Shown here: piece by piece, positions 43,361 through 51,920 of the stretch
Layout: the number at the start of each line of letters is the position of its first letter
Numbering within the stretch: position 1 is the stretch's first letter
From: Streptomyces sp. SS1-1
GTDB taxonomy: Bacteria > Actinomycetota > Actinomycetes > Streptomycetales > Streptomycetaceae
DNA: 64,000 nucleotides
Reading direction: 5' to 3'
NCBI RefSeq assembly: GCF_008973465.1
Contig: NZ_WBXN01000004.1
Span: 5,558,501-5,622,500, forward strand
Position numbers and translations under genes: made by a program
Notes under the pieces: generated by a model
Databases searched by the model: none
The model's input: the letters and a program-made list of their open reading frames with translations, nothing else
What the model was told of the DNA's origin: nothing

Positions 43361-44518
43361 ATGCCCGCATTCTCGCTCGATCCACCCCAGACCGCCTGGT
43401 GCGCCGAACTGCGCACCCTGGCCGCCGAACGGCTGCGCCCGCTCGCGGAGAAGGGTGAACCCGGGCACGTCAACCGCGCACTGGTCGCCGAACTCGGGCA
43501 GCTCGGGCTGTTGGAGCGGCTGTTCACCTCGGGCGCCGTCGACCTGTGCCTGATGCGCGAGTCCCTCGCCTACGCCTGCACCGAGGCCGAGACCGCGCTC
43601 GCCCTCCAGGGCCTGGGCGCCCACCCCGTGCACGCCCACGGCACCCCGGCCCAGCGCGACCGCTGGCTCCCCAGGGTGGCCGACGGCACCGCGATCGCCG
43701 CCTTCGCCCTGAGCGAGCCGGCGGCCGGCTCGGACGCGGCGGCCCTGGAACTGAGGGCGGACGCGGGGGCGTCGGAGCCGGCCGCCGAACCCGACGGCGC
43801 CGCCCGCTGGCGGCTCACCGGTGAGAAGTGCTGGATCTCCAACGCCCCCGAGGCCGACTTCTACACCGTCTTCGCCCGCACCACGCCCGGCGCGGGCGCC
43901 CGCGGCGTCACCGCGTTCCTGGTCCCCGCCGACCGCCCCGGCCTGGGCGGGACCAGCCTCGACATGCTGTCCCCGCACCCCATCGGCGCCCTCACCTTCG
44001 ACGCCGTGCCCGTCACCGCCGACGACGTGCTCGGCGAGGTCGACCGCGGCTTCCGGGTCGCCATGGGCACCCTCAACCTGTTCCGGCCCAGCGTCGGCGC
44101 CTTCGCCGTCGGCATGGCCCGCGCGGCCCTGGACGCGACGCTGGCCCACACCGCCGAACGGGACGCCTTCGGCGGCAAGTTGAAGGACCTCCAGACCGTC
44201 GCCCACCAGGTCGCCGAGATGGCCCTGCGCACCGAGGCGGCCCGCCTCATGGTGTACGCGGCGGCCACGGCCTACGACGAGGGGGCCGAGGACGTCCCGA
44301 AGCGGGCGGCGATGGCGAAACTCCTCGCCACCGAGACCGCGCAGTACGTCGTCGACCAAGCCGTCCAGCTGCACGGCGCCCGCGCCCTGCGCCGCGGCCA
44401 TCTGCTCGAACACCTCTACCGCGAGGTGCGCGCCCCGCGCGTCTACGAGGGCGCCAGCGAGGTGCAACGCGGGATCATCGCCAAGGAGCTCTACGCCGGC
44501 AGGGAGGCCGCCCAGTGA
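43361..44518 (+). CDS. Acyl-CoA dehydrogenase family protein
   Basis: This 385-residue flavoprotein has FALSEPAAGSDAAALE, EKCWISNAPEADFYTVFART and GKLKDLQTVAHQVAEM, with the C-terminal QYVVDQAVQLHGARALRRG ... REVRAPRVYEGASEVQRGIIAKEL typical of the family. The start ATG follows a clear AGGAGGT. It would oxidise a ring-derived acyl-CoA in the same pathway. It is coupled by GTGA to the RidA gene. Confidence 0.9.
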   Translation: MPAFSLDPPQTAWCAELRTLAAERLRPLAEKGEPGHVNRALVAELGQLGLLERLFTSGAVDLCLMRESLAYACTEAETALALQGLGAHPVHAHGTPAQRDRWLPRVADGTAIAAFALSEPAAGSDAAALELRADAGASEPAAEPDGAARWRLTGEKCWISNAPEADFYTVFARTTPGAGARGVTAFLVPADRPGLGGTSLDMLSPHPIGALTFDAVPVTADDVLGEVDRGFRVAMGTLNLFRPSVGAFAVGMARAALDATLAHTAERDAFGGKLKDLQTVAHQVAEMALRTEAARLMVYAAATAYDEGAEDVPKRAAMAKLLATETAQYVVDQAVQLHGARALRRGHLLEHLYREVRAPRVYEGASEVQRGIIAKELYAGREAAQ

Positions 44519-44913
44519 CCGCGGAGCGCGTGAACCCGCCCGACCTGTCCCCGCCCACGGGCTTCTCGCACGCGGTCGTCGCCACCGGCTCACGGGTGGT
44601 GTTCCTGGCCGGCCAGACCGCGCTCGACGGCGACGGCAAGGTGACCGGCGAGACCCTGCCCCAGCAGTTCGAGCGGGCGCTCACCAATCTCCTGACGGCC
44701 CTCACGGCGTCCGGCGGCACCCCGGCCGACCTCGCCCGCGTCACCGTGTACGCCACCGACGTGGCGGACTACCGCGACCAGGCCCCCGAACTGGGCCGCG
44801 TCTGGCGGCGCCTGGCCGGACGCGACTACCCGGCGATGGCGGTCGTCCAGGTCGTCCGGCTGTGGGACGAGCGGGCGCTGGTGGAGCTGGACGGGTTCGC
44901 GGTGCTGCCGTAG
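44515..44913 (+). CDS. RidA/YjgF-family enamine/imine deaminase
   Basis: This 132-residue trimeric-fold protein shows FSHAVVATGSRVVFLAGQTALDGDGKV, QFERALTNLLTALTASG, RVTVYATDVADYR and the C-terminal YPAMAVVQVVRLWDERALVELDGFAV. RidA proteins hydrolyse reactive enamines and imines to ketones plus ammonia. Linkage to an aromatic-CoA monooxygenase/reductase suggests it removes the amino group left after ring reduction of 2-aminobenzoyl-CoA (inference). Confidence 0.87.
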   Translation: MTAERVNPPDLSPPTGFSHAVVATGSRVVFLAGQTALDGDGKVTGETLPQQFERALTNLLTALTASGGTPADLARVTVYATDVADYRDQAPELGRVWRRLAGRDYPAMAVVQVVRLWDERALVELDGFAVLP

Positions 44914-44983
44914 CGGGTGGAGCGGGTGCAGCCCCCGTGGCCGCCGTAGCGGTCGTGGTCCCGGACCACACGGGAGGGCCGGG

Positions 44984-45208
44984 TCACGCCGCCTGTGCGA
45001 GGCGGGCGGCCGGTGCCCGGTGTGGTGCCACCACACTGCCGTCGGGCAGCAGGGCGCCGCTGTCGTCGAACACGATGGAGCCGTCGCACAGCAGGCTCCA
45101 GCCCTGCTCGGGGTGTGCCGAGACCACATGTGCGGCCGGCACGTGTGCCGTGACCATATGTGCGGTGCCGGCCTGGGCGGACGGGCACGAGGATCGGTGA
45201 GAACACAT
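44984..45208 (-). CDS. DUF5999-like small protein with His-rich repeats
   Basis: The 74-residue protein starts MCSHRSSCPSA at ATG 45208 with GGAGGT as ribosome site. The C-terminal half (HPEQGWSLLCDGSIVFDDSG) matches the Streptomyces DUF5999 family. Between the Cys pair and that core lies a run of four 5-residue units each beginning Ala-His. Cys and His spacing suggests metal binding, which is inference. It stands alone, and the following 237 bp to the next gene hold nothing I recognise. Confidence 0.75.
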   Translation of the reverse strand: MCSHRSSCPSAQAGTAHMVTAHVPAAHVVSAHPEQGWSLLCDGSIVFDDSGALLPDGSVVAPHRAPAARLAQAA

Positions 45209-45445
45209 GGCGCACCTCCACATGGACCGGACGAGCCGTGCCGGCCGTCCGTGTGGTTCGACCATGCTCCCGTCGCGCCCACGCCGGAACGGCCCGTAGC
45301 GAACCGTGACACCCCGCGGACAACTCCCTGACCGCCCCGCGACGGTCGGGGCGGACTCGCCACCGAAGGGGTGACGATCACGGCCCCGGACCCGCCCGCC
45401 GGGTACGAGTGGAGCGCCCCACTCCGCCCACCGGGAGGTCATCCC

Positions 45446-45901
45446 ATGCCCCTGCGCCCCGTGCTCGCCGCCACCGCCGGCGCCGTCCTGCTCCTGCTGG
45501 CCGCCGCACCCTCGGCTCCCGCCGCCGACACCGACTCCACGGCCGAGGTGAAGGAGTCCGTGACCGTCGACAAGAAGATCCGCCTGGCCTCCGACGGCAC
45601 CGTCACGGTGTCCGGTACCTACCGCTGCGCCGACGCGGAGGGCCCCGTCTTCGTCAGCGCCTCCGTGGCCCGGCGGAAGTCCGAGACCCGCCACCCCGTC
45701 GGCGGCACGCTCGCCGAGTGCGACGGCGAGAAGCACCGCTGGGTGAACGAGGGCACCCCCACCCCGACCACGCTCAAGGCCGGCAAGGCGGACGTCGAGG
45801 CCACCCTCGTCGAGCTGCGGCCCGTGGACGTGCTGGGCGGGCTGCCCCTGCCGTACTTCCACGCGAAGCTGAAGAAGAACGCGACCCTCGTGAAGGCCTG
45901 A
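45446..45901 (+). CDS. Secreted DUF6299-like protein
   Basis: The 151-residue protein has a signal peptide (MPLRPVLAATAGAVLLLL, cleavage near APAAD). The mature beta-rich domain (TVTVSGTYRCADAEG, CDGEKHRWVNEG) carries two Cys that probably form a disulfide. It matches what I recall as DUF6299. Role unknown, and it probably stays outside the cell. A 17-bp tandem duplication spans its stop codon, and a strong hairpin follows. Confidence 0.75.
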   Translation: MPLRPVLAATAGAVLLLLAAAPSAPAADTDSTAEVKESVTVDKKIRLASDGTVTVSGTYRCADAEGPVFVSASVARRKSETRHPVGGTLAECDGEKHRWVNEGTPTPTTLKAGKADVEATLVELRPVDVLGGLPLPYFHAKLKKNATLVKA

Positions 45902-45926
45902 GGCCCGGCAAGGCCTGAGGCCCGGC
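45893..45926. repeat. 17-bp tandem duplication over the stop codon
   Basis: AAGGCCTGAGGCCCGGC occurs at 45893-45909 and again at 45910-45926. The first copy contains the TGA stop of the DUF6299-like gene; the second lies in the 3' untranslated region. Confidence 0.8.
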
Positions 45927-45946
45927 CGCACACCATGTCCGGCCCA

Positions 45947-45984
45947 CCGCGCCGCGCCCCGCCACCCCGGGGGGCGCGGCGCGG
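45947..45984 (+). terminator. Hairpin terminator
   Basis: A 14-bp perfect GC stem (45947-45960 with 45971-45984) and 10-base loop lie 46 bp after the secreted-protein gene. Confidence 0.7.
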
Positions 45985-46139
45985 GCCGCGAGGCGCGAGG
46001 TCAGGACCGGAGCCCAGCGTTCCCCGGCCCATCCCGGAAGGCCCCTACGACCGCTCGGGCGCGCCCGGTCCGGCGACCGGACCGCCCCCGCGCCACCCCC
46101 GGTCTGAGGCGGCGGCCCGAGCGGCGTACCGTCGTCAGT

Positions 46140-48269
46140 GTGGATTCCTCGGCCGGCCGACTTCTCGCGCACGCGGCACAGGAGCTCAGGCGGCGCGCCG
46201 GCGAGCTCTCCGCCGAGGTGGAACAGTGCCTGCGGCGCGAACTCCCCGCCCTCTACGAAGCGCCCGACATCGCCCGCGCCGTCTCCCAGAACGTCATCGA
46301 CCACATCTCCACCGCCCTCTCCGGCCTCGAACACGAGATCGATGCGAGCCGGATCGAGCTGCCTGCCGCGGACACCGCACGCTCCCTCGGGCTGGCCCGT
46401 CACGGCACACCGCTGAGCGCCGTCCTGCGCGCGTTCCGCCTGGCCCAGGGCATCGTCAACGACCGTCTCCTGGAGGAGCTGCCCCGGCTCAGCGACGACG
46501 CGCAGCAGGTCAGCGCGGCGGCCCGGGCCCTGACCGTCATGTCGACGACCTATGTGGACCGCGTCTCCGAACAGGGCGTGGAGGCGTTCCAGGAGGAGCG
46601 CGACCGCAGGCTGCGCTGGCGGGCGCGGATGGTGAACGAGGCGAGCATGCGCATCGGCACCACCCTCGACATCGACCGCACCGCGCAGGAACTGGCCGAC
46701 CTCGCCGCCGAACGCTTCGCCGACTTCGTCACCGTGGACCTCCTCGACCCGCTGCTGCGCGGCGACGACTCCGCCGTGGAGACGCCCTTCGTGCTCCGCC
46801 GGATGGCCCAGGGCCCCGCGGACGCCGAGGCTCCGGAACCGTCCGTCCGGCCGCAGGAGGTCCACCGCTGCCACGACGGCTCGGCCACCGAGCGCGCCCT
46901 GATCACCGGGCGGCCCTCCCGGCACCAGCACGACCGGTCCGAGAACCCGCGGAGCATCCACTCCACGATGGTGGTGCCGCTGCGCGCCCGCGGCACCACG
47001 CTGGGTCTCGCCGAATTCCACCGCTGCGGCACCCCCGCCCGCTACGACGACGAGGACCTCCTCCTCGCCGAGGAGATCGCCGCCCGGGCCGCCGTCGCCG
47101 TCGACAACGCCCGCCGCTACACCCACGCCCGCGCCACCGCCCTCACCCTCCAGCGCAGCCTCCTCCCGCGCAACGCACCCCTGCAGTCGGCCGTGGACGT
47201 CGCCTACCGCTATCTGCCGGCCGGCTCGGACGCCGGGGTCGGCGGCGACTGGTACGACGTCATCCCGCTGTCCGGCGCGCGGGTGGCCCTCGTCGTCGGG
47301 GACGTGGTCGGCCACGGCATCCGCGCCGCCGCCACCATGGGCCGGCTGCGCACCGCCGTACGCACCCTGGCCGACATCGACCTGCCGCCCGACGAACTCC
47401 TCACCCATCTGGACGACGTCGTGCTGCGCCTGTCCGCCGAGGAGTCCGGCGACCAGGACGGCCCGGGCGACGGCGACATCGGTGCCACCTGCCTGTACGC
47501 GGTGTACGACCCCATCTCCCGCCACTGCACCCTGGCCCGGGCCGGCCATGTGCCCCCGGCCGTCGTGGTCCGCGACGGCCGCGCCGAGCTGCTCGACCTG
47601 CCGCCCGGCCCGCCGCTGGGCCTCGGCGGCCTGCCGTTCGAGACGGTCGAGGTCGACCTGCCGGAGGGCAGCCTCATCGCCCTCTACACCGACGGCCTGA
47701 TCGAGGCCCGCGCCCACGACATCGAGGGCGGGCTCACCACTCTGCAGGAGGTCCTCGCCCGGCCCGCGCCGAGCCTGGACGCGGCCTGCGACACGGTCCT
47801 CGAGGCTCTCCTCCCCTCCACGAAGCCGGACGACGACATCGCCCTGCTCCTCGCCCGCACCCGCGCCCTCGGCGCCGACCGCGTCGCCACCTGGGACCTG
47901 GAACCCGACCCCGCGGAGGTCGGCCGCGTACGCGGAGAGGTGTCACGCCAACTCGCGGCCTGGGGACTGGGCGACATGGACTTCATCGCCGAACTGGTCG
48001 TCAGCGAACTGGTCACCAACGCCATCCGCTACGGCCGCCCCCCGATCAGCCTGCGCCTCATCCACGACCGCGCCCTGCTGCTCGAGGTCTCCGACGCCAG
48101 CAGCACCACCCCGCACCTGCGCCGCGCCCGCGTCTTCGACGAGGGCGGCCGCGGCCTCCTCCTCGTCGCCCAACTGGCCGAACAGTGGGGCACCCGCCAC
48201 GCCCGCCGCGGCAAGACGGTCTGGGCCCAGCTCAGCGAAACAGCGGAACTGCCGCTGCCGATCCTGTAG
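46140..48269 (+). CDS. Multidomain SpoIIE/RsbU phosphatase with GAF and HATPase domains
   Basis: The protein has 709 residues. The N-terminal helical sensor (about 1-170) resembles RsbR/PucR N-terminal regions, followed by a GAF domain (about 180-340). A PP2C-type SpoIIE domain (about 360-575) follows, with GGDWYDVIPL, VVGDVVGHG and IALYTDGLIEAR. The C-terminal HATPase_c domain (about 590-705) has the N-box LVVSELVTNAIRYG and GGRGLLLVAQLAEQWG. It combines phosphatase and anti-sigma-like kinase activities, so it can switch an anti-anti-sigma partner in response to the sensor. No partner is adjacent. Confidence 0.9.
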   Translation: MDSSAGRLLAHAAQELRRRAGELSAEVEQCLRRELPALYEAPDIARAVSQNVIDHISTALSGLEHEIDASRIELPAADTARSLGLARHGTPLSAVLRAFRLAQGIVNDRLLEELPRLSDDAQQVSAAARALTVMSTTYVDRVSEQGVEAFQEERDRRLRWRARMVNEASMRIGTTLDIDRTAQELADLAAERFADFVTVDLLDPLLRGDDSAVETPFVLRRMAQGPADAEAPEPSVRPQEVHRCHDGSATERALITGRPSRHQHDRSENPRSIHSTMVVPLRARGTTLGLAEFHRCGTPARYDDEDLLLAEEIAARAAVAVDNARRYTHARATALTLQRSLLPRNAPLQSAVDVAYRYLPAGSDAGVGGDWYDVIPLSGARVALVVGDVVGHGIRAAATMGRLRTAVRTLADIDLPPDELLTHLDDVVLRLSAEESGDQDGPGDGDIGATCLYAVYDPISRHCTLARAGHVPPAVVVRDGRAELLDLPPGPPLGLGGLPFETVEVDLPEGSLIALYTDGLIEARAHDIEGGLTTLQEVLARPAPSLDAACDTVLEALLPSTKPDDDIALLLARTRALGADRVATWDLEPDPAEVGRVRGEVSRQLAAWGLGDMDFIAELVVSELVTNAIRYGRPPISLRLIHDRALLLEVSDASSTTPHLRRARVFDEGGRGLLLVAQLAEQWGTRHARRGKTVWAQLSETAELPLPIL

Positions 48270-48287
48270 TCGAACCGGCGGTGTCAG

Positions 48288-48305
48288 GCGAGCGGCGGGG
48301 CTCGC
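48288..48305. terminator. Weak hairpin between convergent genes
   Basis: A 6-bp GCGAGC/GCTCGC stem with a 6-base loop lies between the phosphatase and sortase genes. Confidence 0.35.
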
Positions 48306-48318
48306 ACCGGGCACAGGG

Positions 48319-48960
48319 TCACTCGCGCACCGGCTCCGCCGTGACGACGAGGTTGGCCAGGTAGCCTCCGCGCTCGGGTTCGAAGGGCGGTGCACAGGTG
48401 ATCAGTGTGAGGACGGGATCGCCCGTCCGGCGGAACGCCGAGGCCGGCAACGCGCCCTTGGGCACGGTGGTGCGCGAGACGACCCGGTAGACGACCGGTG
48501 CGGCCTTCGCTCGCCGGACCTCGACGCGATCGCCGCGCCGTACGTCGTAGAGCGCGGCGAACTCGCCGAGGGCGCCCGTCTCGCCGTCCACGTGCCCGAC
48601 GAGCACGGCCGACCCCTCGGGGCTGCCGGGCGCCGGGCCGAAGCGGTACCACCCGGCCACGGAGGGGTCGTCCGGGACGGCCATGTCTCCGCGCCCGGTC
48701 ACACCGACCGGCTGGACGCGGGCGTCGAGGCCCGCGTCGCGAACTCGGACGCGCTCGGGCGGCGCGGCCGCGGCCGTGCCGGGCGGTGACTCGGTGCCGC
48801 GGGGCGCCGGGGCCGTCACCGCCCGCTGCCCCGTGGGTGACGACCCGAAGTCGGACGGTGCGGCCGCCTGCTCCGACGGCGTGGCCGATACGGCGAGGAC
48901 GGCTGCCGTGGCGGCGGCGGCCATCGTCAGTGCGGTCAGCCGTCGCGGGGCGTCAGCCAC
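48319..48960 (-). CDS. Class F sortase
   Basis: This 213-residue protein has an N-terminal membrane/signal segment (LTALTMAAAATAAVLAVSA) and a sortase barrel: GVTGRGDMAVPDDPSVAGWYRFGPAPGS, SAVLVGHVDG, catalytic Cys in LTLITCAPPFEPERGGY with the Arg shortly after. It sits outside the membrane and attaches proteins to the cell wall or to each other. The start overlaps the end of the DUF4397 gene by 8 bp, so that surface protein may be a substrate or partner. Confidence 0.88.
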   Translation of the reverse strand: MADAPRRLTALTMAAAATAAVLAVSATPSEQAAAPSDFGSSPTGQRAVTAPAPRGTESPPGTAAAAPPERVRVRDAGLDARVQPVGVTGRGDMAVPDDPSVAGWYRFGPAPGSPEGSAVLVGHVDGETGALGEFAALYDVRRGDRVEVRRAKAAPVVYRVVSRTTVPKGALPASAFRRTGDPVLTLITCAPPFEPERGGYLANLVVTAEPVRE

Positions 48961-49792
48961 GCCGGCCGGCGACCCGGCGGGCCACCATGACGCCCGTCAG
49001 TGTGATCGCTCCGGCGGCCGCGGCCCAGGCGAGCCACTGGTCGGAGGAGTTCGGTGTGACGGCGGCACCGCTGACGCCGGCATGCGCCGCGTTGGGCATC
49101 GTCTCCATGCCGCTGAAGGTCTGGGTCGCCAGGGCCAGGTTCTTGTCCTCGGCGCTGCCCCAGGCGTAGACGACGTTGCTCGTGCCCTCCTTGAGGTCGA
49201 GGTCGGCCGGGCCGATGGCGACGGTGTCCGTGCCGGCGAGGACGACGTCGGCGTTCACGGTGCCCGCGTCGACGGCCGCGCTGTCCTCGTCCGGATTGGT
49301 CAGGTCGGTGAAGACGGGCTGTCCTCCGGCCCGTACGTCGACGGCGGGGGCGGCCGCGACATGGCGAACCGTCAGGCGCGCCTTGCCCGCGTCCACCTTC
49401 GAGACGTCGTTGACGAACGCCGTCAACTGCGGCTTGCCGTCGGAGGAGAGGTGCGCCGCGACCGTGGCGTTGCCACCCTCGGACACCTTCACCTGCTTCT
49501 CCAGGGCGGGGGTGCCGTCGGGGCTCTGACCCGCTTCGAAGATCTTGATGTCATAGGTCCCCGCCTTCAGGGACTGCGGATCGGTCACCGTGCCGGGCTT
49601 GAAGTCGCCGAGCAGCTTGTCGCCGTTGGCGTAGACGTCGACCGTCATGCCGGGTATGCCGTGGAAGACGGACACCATGCCGGTGTCCTGCGCCTGCCGG
49701 GGAGCAGCCATGGCGGCGGGTGCGGTCACGCCGAAGGCCAGAGCGCAGGCCCCGGCCGAAGCGGCGACGGCGATGGTGGTCCGGGAGGTCAT
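48953..49792 (-). CDS. DUF4397 surface protein with C-terminal membrane anchor
   Basis: The 279-residue protein has a signal peptide (MTSRTTIAVAASAGACALAFG ... MAAP) and two DUF4397 beta domains (FHGIPGMTVDVYANGDKLL and LTVRHVAAAPAVDVRAGG). It ends with a hydrophobic helix (WLAWAAAAGAITLTGVMVA) and a basic tail, as in wall-anchored proteins. No clear LPxTG motif precedes the helix. It overlaps the sortase gene, so function as its partner is likely. Confidence 0.83.
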   Translation of the reverse strand: MTSRTTIAVAASAGACALAFGVTAPAAMAAPRQAQDTGMVSVFHGIPGMTVDVYANGDKLLGDFKPGTVTDPQSLKAGTYDIKIFEAGQSPDGTPALEKQVKVSEGGNATVAAHLSSDGKPQLTAFVNDVSKVDAGKARLTVRHVAAAPAVDVRAGGQPVFTDLTNPDEDSAAVDAGTVNADVVLAGTDTVAIGPADLDLKEGTSNVVYAWGSAEDKNLALATQTFSGMETMPNAAHAGVSGAAVTPNSSDQWLAWAAAAGAITLTGVMVARRVAGRRG

Positions 49793-49802
49793 GGGGGATC
49801 AT

Positions 49803-49841
49803 CCCTTCGAGGGCTCATGTGTGCTGGTGAGTCTCGAAGGG
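49803..49841 (-). promoter_or_regulatory. Inverted repeat overlapping the DUF4397 ribosome site
   Basis: CCCTTCGAG (49803-49811) and CTCGAAGGG (49833-49841) form a perfect 9-bp inverted repeat with 21-base spacer. The arm nearest the gene contains the GAAGGGA ribosome site of the DUF4397 gene. It could be an operator or an RNA structure controlling translation. No gene is visible in 49793-50027. Confidence 0.45.
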
Positions 49842-50027
49842 GTTTCGTCGCCGGGTGGTGCCGCGGATGCGCCGGCGCGGCCATTTCTCGTCGGCCGGAA
49901 CCACCGGCGTCGCCCGGGGCGCCATCGCCGCCGTCACTGGTCCGCGCCGCTCGCCGCCACGGTGACCGGCGGCAACCTCGCCTCCGTCCCGTGCGGTGAG
50001 CGGCGCGGACCGAACCGCTGTCCGCTC

Positions 50028-51557
50028 TCAGATGTCCCGGAAGATCTCGATCTGCGCCCCGATCGAGTTCAGCCGCTCCGCCAGGTCCTCGTATCCGCGG
50101 TTGATGACATACACGTTGCGCAGCACGGACGTGCCGTCCGCCGCCATCATCGCCAGCAGGACGACCACGGCGGGGCGCAGGGCCGGCGGGCACATCATCT
50201 CGGCGGCGCGCCAGCGGGTCGGGCCCTCCACCAGGACGCGGTGCGGGTCCAGGAGCTGGAGGCGGCCGCCGAGGCGGTTGAGGTCGGTCAGGTAGATGGC
50301 GCGGTTGTCGTAGACCCAGTCGTGGATGAGGGTCTTGCCGGACGCCGCCGCCGCGATGGCCGCGAAGAACGGCACGTTGTCGATGTTCAGGCCGGGGAAC
50401 GGCATCGGGTGGATCTTGTCGATCGGCGCCTCCAGCTTGGAGGGGCGGACCGTCAGGTCGATCAGCCGGGTACGGCCGTTGTCGGCGAAGTACTCGGGCG
50501 TGCGGTCGTGGTCGAGGCCCATCTCCTCCAGGACCGCGAGCTCGATCTCCAGGAACTCGATCGGCACCCGGCGGACCGTCAGTTCGGACTCGGTGACGAC
50601 GGCGGCGGCCAGCAGGCTCATCGCCTCGACCGGGTCCTCGGAGGGGGAGTAGTCGACGTCGACGTCGATCGTCGGCACGCCGTGCACGGTCAGGGTCGTG
50701 GTGCCGATGCCCTCGACCCGGACGCCGAGCGCCTCCAGGAAGAAACAGAGGTCCTGGACCATGTAGTTGGAGGAGGCGTTGCGGATGACGGTGACGCCGT
50801 CGTGCCGCGCGGCGGCCAGCAGCGCGTTCTCCGTCACGGTGTCGCCGCGCTCGGTCAGCACGATCGGCCGGTCGGGCCGTACGGACCGGTCGACCATGGC
50901 GTGGTACTGGCCCTCGGTCGCCGCCACGTCCAGGCCGAAGCGGCGCAGCGCGATCATGTGCGGCTCGATGGTGCGCGTACCGAGGTCGCAACCGCCCGCG
51001 TAGGGCAGCTTGAAGTGGTTCATGCGGTGCAGCAGCGGGCCGAGGAACATGATGATCGACCGGGTGCGCACGGCGGCCTCGGCGTCGATCGCGCCCATGT
51101 CCAGCTCGGCGGGCGGCACGAGTTCGAGGTCGACCCCGCCGTTGATCCAACGGGTGCGGACGCCGATGGAGTTGAGGACCTCGAGGAGGCGGTAGACCTC
51201 CTCGATCCGGGCGACCCGGCGCAGCACTGTGCGCCCCTTGTTGAGCAGAGAGGCGCACAGCAGCGCCACACAGGCGTTCTTGCTCGTCTTGACGTCGATG
51301 GAACCCGACAGCCGACGTCCGCCGACGACCCGGAGATGCATCGGACCGGCGTAACCCAGGGACACGATCTCGCTGTCCAGGGCCTCGCCGATACGGGCGA
51401 TCATCTCAAGGCTGATGTTCTGGTTGCCGCGCTCGATGCGATTGACGGCGCTCTGGGAGGTGCCGAGCGCCTCGGCGAGCTGCGTCTGTGTCCAGCCACG
51501 GTGTTGCCGGGCGTCACGGATGAGCCTGCCGATGCGTACGAGGTAGTCGTCTGCCAT
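50028..51557 (-). CDS. murA: UDP-GlcNAc 1-carboxyvinyltransferase with N-terminal XRE helix-turn-helix
   Basis: In this 509-residue protein, residues 1-70 form an XRE-type HTH (LIRDARQHRGWTQTQLAEALGTSQSAVNRIERGNQNI). Residues 75-509 are a MurA/EPSP synthase-fold enzyme with the fosfomycin-sensitive Cys190 in YAGGCDLGTR. MurA adds enolpyruvyl to UDP-GlcNAc in peptidoglycan synthesis. Here the fusion suggests a trigger enzyme or a DNA-bound variant, and an inverted repeat 13 bp before the start is a candidate site. Some typical MurA residues are altered (YSPSEDPVEAMSLL instead of the usual flexible loop), so catalysis may be specialised. Confidence 0.9.
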   Translation of the reverse strand: MADDYLVRIGRLIRDARQHRGWTQTQLAEALGTSQSAVNRIERGNQNISLEMIARIGEALDSEIVSLGYAGPMHLRVVGGRRLSGSIDVKTSKNACVALLCASLLNKGRTVLRRVARIEEVYRLLEVLNSIGVRTRWINGGVDLELVPPAELDMGAIDAEAAVRTRSIIMFLGPLLHRMNHFKLPYAGGCDLGTRTIEPHMIALRRFGLDVAATEGQYHAMVDRSVRPDRPIVLTERGDTVTENALLAAARHDGVTVIRNASSNYMVQDLCFFLEALGVRVEGIGTTTLTVHGVPTIDVDVDYSPSEDPVEAMSLLAAAVVTESELTVRRVPIEFLEIELAVLEEMGLDHDRTPEYFADNGRTRLIDLTVRPSKLEAPIDKIHPMPFPGLNIDNVPFFAAIAAAASGKTLIHDWVYDNRAIYLTDLNRLGGRLQLLDPHRVLVEGPTRWRAAEMMCPPALRPAVVVLLAMMAADGTSVLRNVYVINRGYEDLAERLNSIGAQIEIFRDI

Positions 51558-51569
51558 GTGGCCGAGGCT

Positions 51570-51585
51570 ATCTCACATATGAGAT
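51570..51585 (-). promoter_or_regulatory. Inverted repeat at the HTH-murA promoter
   Basis: ATCTCA and TGAGAT separated by CATA (51570-51585) lie 13 bp upstream of the HTH-murA start. This is a plausible operator for the protein's own XRE domain. Confidence 0.55.
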
Positions 51586-51622
51586 GGCACCTCTCAGGGG
51601 GGTCCATTCGGGTGACGGGCTG

Positions 51623-51820
51623 TCAACGCCCCCTGCTGGTACGGGTGCGCCGCCACCCGAAAGGTCCGGGCAAATCCATCGATGTCGTACGACGTCCGGT
51701 GCTGCTGCGGGTGTGTCGCGGACCGTTCTTGCCGCCCGTCGTGATGGACCAGGAGCGGCGGTTGATGTTCAGCCGTACGCCCGGAAGGATCCGGAAGCTC
51801 TTGCGGAACGTGAGGGGCAT
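51623..51820 (-). CDS. DUF4236 small protein
   Basis: This 65-residue protein (MPLTFRKSFRILPGVRLNIN ... RTTSMDLPGPFGWRR) is the conserved DUF4236 domain, a short beta-rich module of unknown function found in many bacteria. It is monocistronic. Some 65 bp separate it from the divergent region of murA on the right strand order, and 100 bp from the argG terminator. Confidence 0.85.
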   Translation of the reverse strand: MPLTFRKSFRILPGVRLNINRRSWSITTGGKNGPRHTRSSTGRRTTSMDLPGPFGWRRTRTSRGR

Positions 51821-51920
51821 GCGCGCCTCCCTCTCCAGTCGGTCTCCAGTCGGTCAGGTGCTCACCCGCTTACCCCGGCTCCGCGCGCTGAGGCCTGTCA
51901 ACTGCCGGCGGACGCGCACG

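Noticed and set aside
40794..43553. 919-residue plus-strand frame across paaX and the CoA ligase
   Set aside because: It runs antisense to two well-supported genes and has no recognisable domain.
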